A model generated the notes under the pieces. That model was not told the DNA's origin and searched no databases. It was given only the letters and a program-made list of their open reading frames with translations. From positions 49,413 to 113,412 of the forward strand of contig JANQRS010000024.1 of NCBI GenBank assembly GCA_028284445.1: 64,000 bases of DNA, given 5' to 3'. The DNA comes from Calditrichia bacterium (GTDB lineage: Bacteria; Calditrichota; Calditrichia; RBG-13-44-9; J075). The translations under genes and the position numbers were made by a program. Below are positions 62,863-64,000 of the stretch, one piece after another; position 1 is the stretch's first letter, and every line of letters begins with the position of its first letter.

Positions 62863-64000
62863 TTATCTGTCTTCAACAAGCTCGCCATCGTCGCTGCTGC
62901 TGCGCTTGCCCAACAAGACATTCTTGATTTGCTCGAGGCGAGCACGTAGCTTACCAACAGCCTCTTGTACCGCTTTGGGATTTTTTTGAGCTTCGCGGCC
63001 TAATGAATTAAGTTTTTTCTTGATTTGCTCAACTTCCTTTTGAAAGTCTGCCCGCCCCTGAGCGGCCGCCATTTGCCCAACCTGACTGGCTTCTCCGCCA
63101 GCATGACTGGCATGAGCAGTCGCTTTTTCAGCCTCCGTCCGAGTGTCCTTCGGTTGATCTATTTTTTGATAAAGGGCAGTGACATGATTGCGAATATTAG
63201 CCAGCATTGCGATGCAATCTGCCAGCGCCTTTTGATCGCTATTTACGTAGGCTTTTTCCCCCTGAACGCGTTGGGCATCGATTCCCTTGGCAATTTCTCG
63301 ATGATCGTGGGGATGGCCTGCCTCAGCAGCGGCGCGAGCAGTATACTGATTGATCTCATGACACTCTTCGACCAATTGATCAAAGACCTCTTTGGGGGGT
63401 TGCAATGGACCATCTGCGCTCGAAATACTGGCTACAATCTCTTCCATTTCCTCGAAATCATGCACGGCCTGATCAACATCATTTCGCTTGACAGCTGCGT
63501 CAAAGCTTTTTTGTGCCTTTTTGTAGCGCGCTTTGGCCAACCCCTTTTTCCCGGCAGGAAGGTATTCTACAGTTTCCTGAAAGGATTTTTCCAGCGAACG
63601 TACTTCTTCATCGCCAGGCATTTGCCGGGGTGGGGGCGGTTCGAGGTTTGCGTCAAACGAAGTCTCACCGATTTTGCCTTTAACTGTGATAAATGAGTGC
63701 TCATCAATGTTGAGGTTGAGTTCGACCGGCGTTCCTTTTGGAAGGCTGCTATCCACCGGAACGGTGATTTCCTTTATTTTTCGTTTTTGTTGATAAATCG
63801 GTAATCGGAGTAATTCCGTCCGGCCTGGGTGATAAAAAACAAAATCTTTTTTGGCCGGTAAAGTCTCCATTGCTTCGATGAGATCTTTACGCGATTCCTG
63901 CCCATCTTTCATCACATCCATGGAAATAGCTTTGGAGAGGACTGCGGTACTGCTACTGCCGCCGGTCGGGCGATGTCCTTCTTGAGATTGGCTAATTTGG
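62863..64000 (-). CDS. Second Hsp70-like protein, C-terminal part only (window edge)
   Basis: The frame is open beyond position 64000, so the start lies outside; an internal ATG at 63921 is not the true start. The visible part aligns with the C-terminal half of the 877-aa neighbour: beta segment with RLPIYQQKRKIKEI against RLPIFQQNRIIKEL, then PPPPR against PPPPD, then a helical tail. It therefore should be a paralogue, probably with an Hsp70 ATPase domain upstream. It ends with an extra coiled helix rich in Ala, Gln and Lys (about 250-330 of the visible part). The next gene begins 17 bases later, so the pair is cotranscribed. Confidence 0.7.
   Translation of the reverse strand, partial: QISQSQEGHRPTGGSSSTAVLSKAISMDVMKDGQESRKDLIEAMETLPAKKDFVFYHPGRTELLRLPIYQQKRKIKEITVPVDSSLPKGTPVELNLNIDEHSFITVKGKIGETSFDANLEPPPPRQMPGDEEVRSLEKSFQETVEYLPAGKKGLAKARYKKAQKSFDAAVKRNDVDQAVHDFEEMEEIVASISSADGPLQPPKEVFDQLVEECHEINQYTARAAAEAGHPHDHREIAKGIDAQRVQGEKAYVNSDQKALADCIAMLANIRNHVTALYQKIDQPKDTRTEAEKATAHASHAGGEASQVGQMAAAQGRADFQKEVEQIKKKLNSLGREAQKNPKAVQEAVGKLRARLEQIKNVLLGKRSSSDDGELVEDR

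Noticed and set aside
1..64000. CRISPR arrays, tRNA and rRNA genes
   Set aside because: No regularly spaced repeats with spacers, no cloverleaf and no rRNA stretch were recognised by reading; a dedicated scan was not possible.

Overview
The window looks like an FCB-group bacterium outside classical Bacteroidota (Calditrichota, KSB1, Ignavibacteria or similar); this is an inference, not an identification. For it: a hybrid two-component regulator of the HTCS type, an ECF sigma/FecR pair next to an STN plus CarboxypepD_reg protein with DUF3857, and many signal peptides ending in AQS-like sites. Against true Bacteroidota: clear Shine-Dalgarno sequences (GGAGG, AAGGAG) decide several starts, and promoters look like sigma-70 hexamers.

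Left part (1-19.2 kb, plus strand apart from one ferredoxin gene) reads as resident chromosome. It holds the HTCS regulator; an operon of a stand-alone adenylation enzyme, a TmpA-like membrane flavoprotein and a crotonase; a small exported protein; a thioredoxin-fold 2Fe-2S ferredoxin; an ECF sigma / FecR anti-sigma / DUF3857 exported protein group; a serine hydrolase; a second sigma/anti-sigma pair; and a SpecificRecomb-family membrane protein.

Middle part (19.3-47.7 kb, almost all minus strand, visibly more AT-rich) is an accessory island. It has a 2281-aa KAP-like membrane NTPase, a LuxR-type regulator without its phospho-acceptor Asp, a one-piece transmembrane sigma-54 activator, two paralogous membrane NACHT ATPases ending in FGE-sulfatase domains, a zinc-ribbon/CFI-box protein overlapping one of them, and accessory membrane proteins. 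A 980-aa orphan, several tiny membrane proteins, an RmlC-like cupin, a membrane Nudix-like protein and a 4-TM protein follow.

A scar of mobile DNA (47.8-51.5 kb) holds fragments of an IS630-like transposase, a LamG protein, a tyrosine recombinase and an IS5-type transposase, with three small coiled-coil/membrane genes between them.

Right part (51.5-64 kb, minus strand) is one tight gene set: an Hsp70-like protein cut by the window edge, a second Hsp70-like protein, a zinc-ribbon TPR protein, an unknown 461-aa protein, a CHAT caspase-like protease fused to the same kind of FGE domain, a small ORF, and a 1516-aa HEAT-repeat protein. FGE domains in all three receptor-like proteins lack the catalytic cysteines, so they probably bind rather than modify. 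With the NACHT, CHAT, KAP-like and chaperone parts they look like one or two undescribed NTP-dependent, caspase-linked conflict (immune) systems. The function is inferred. No reverse transcriptase, CRISPR array, rRNA or tRNA was recognised.
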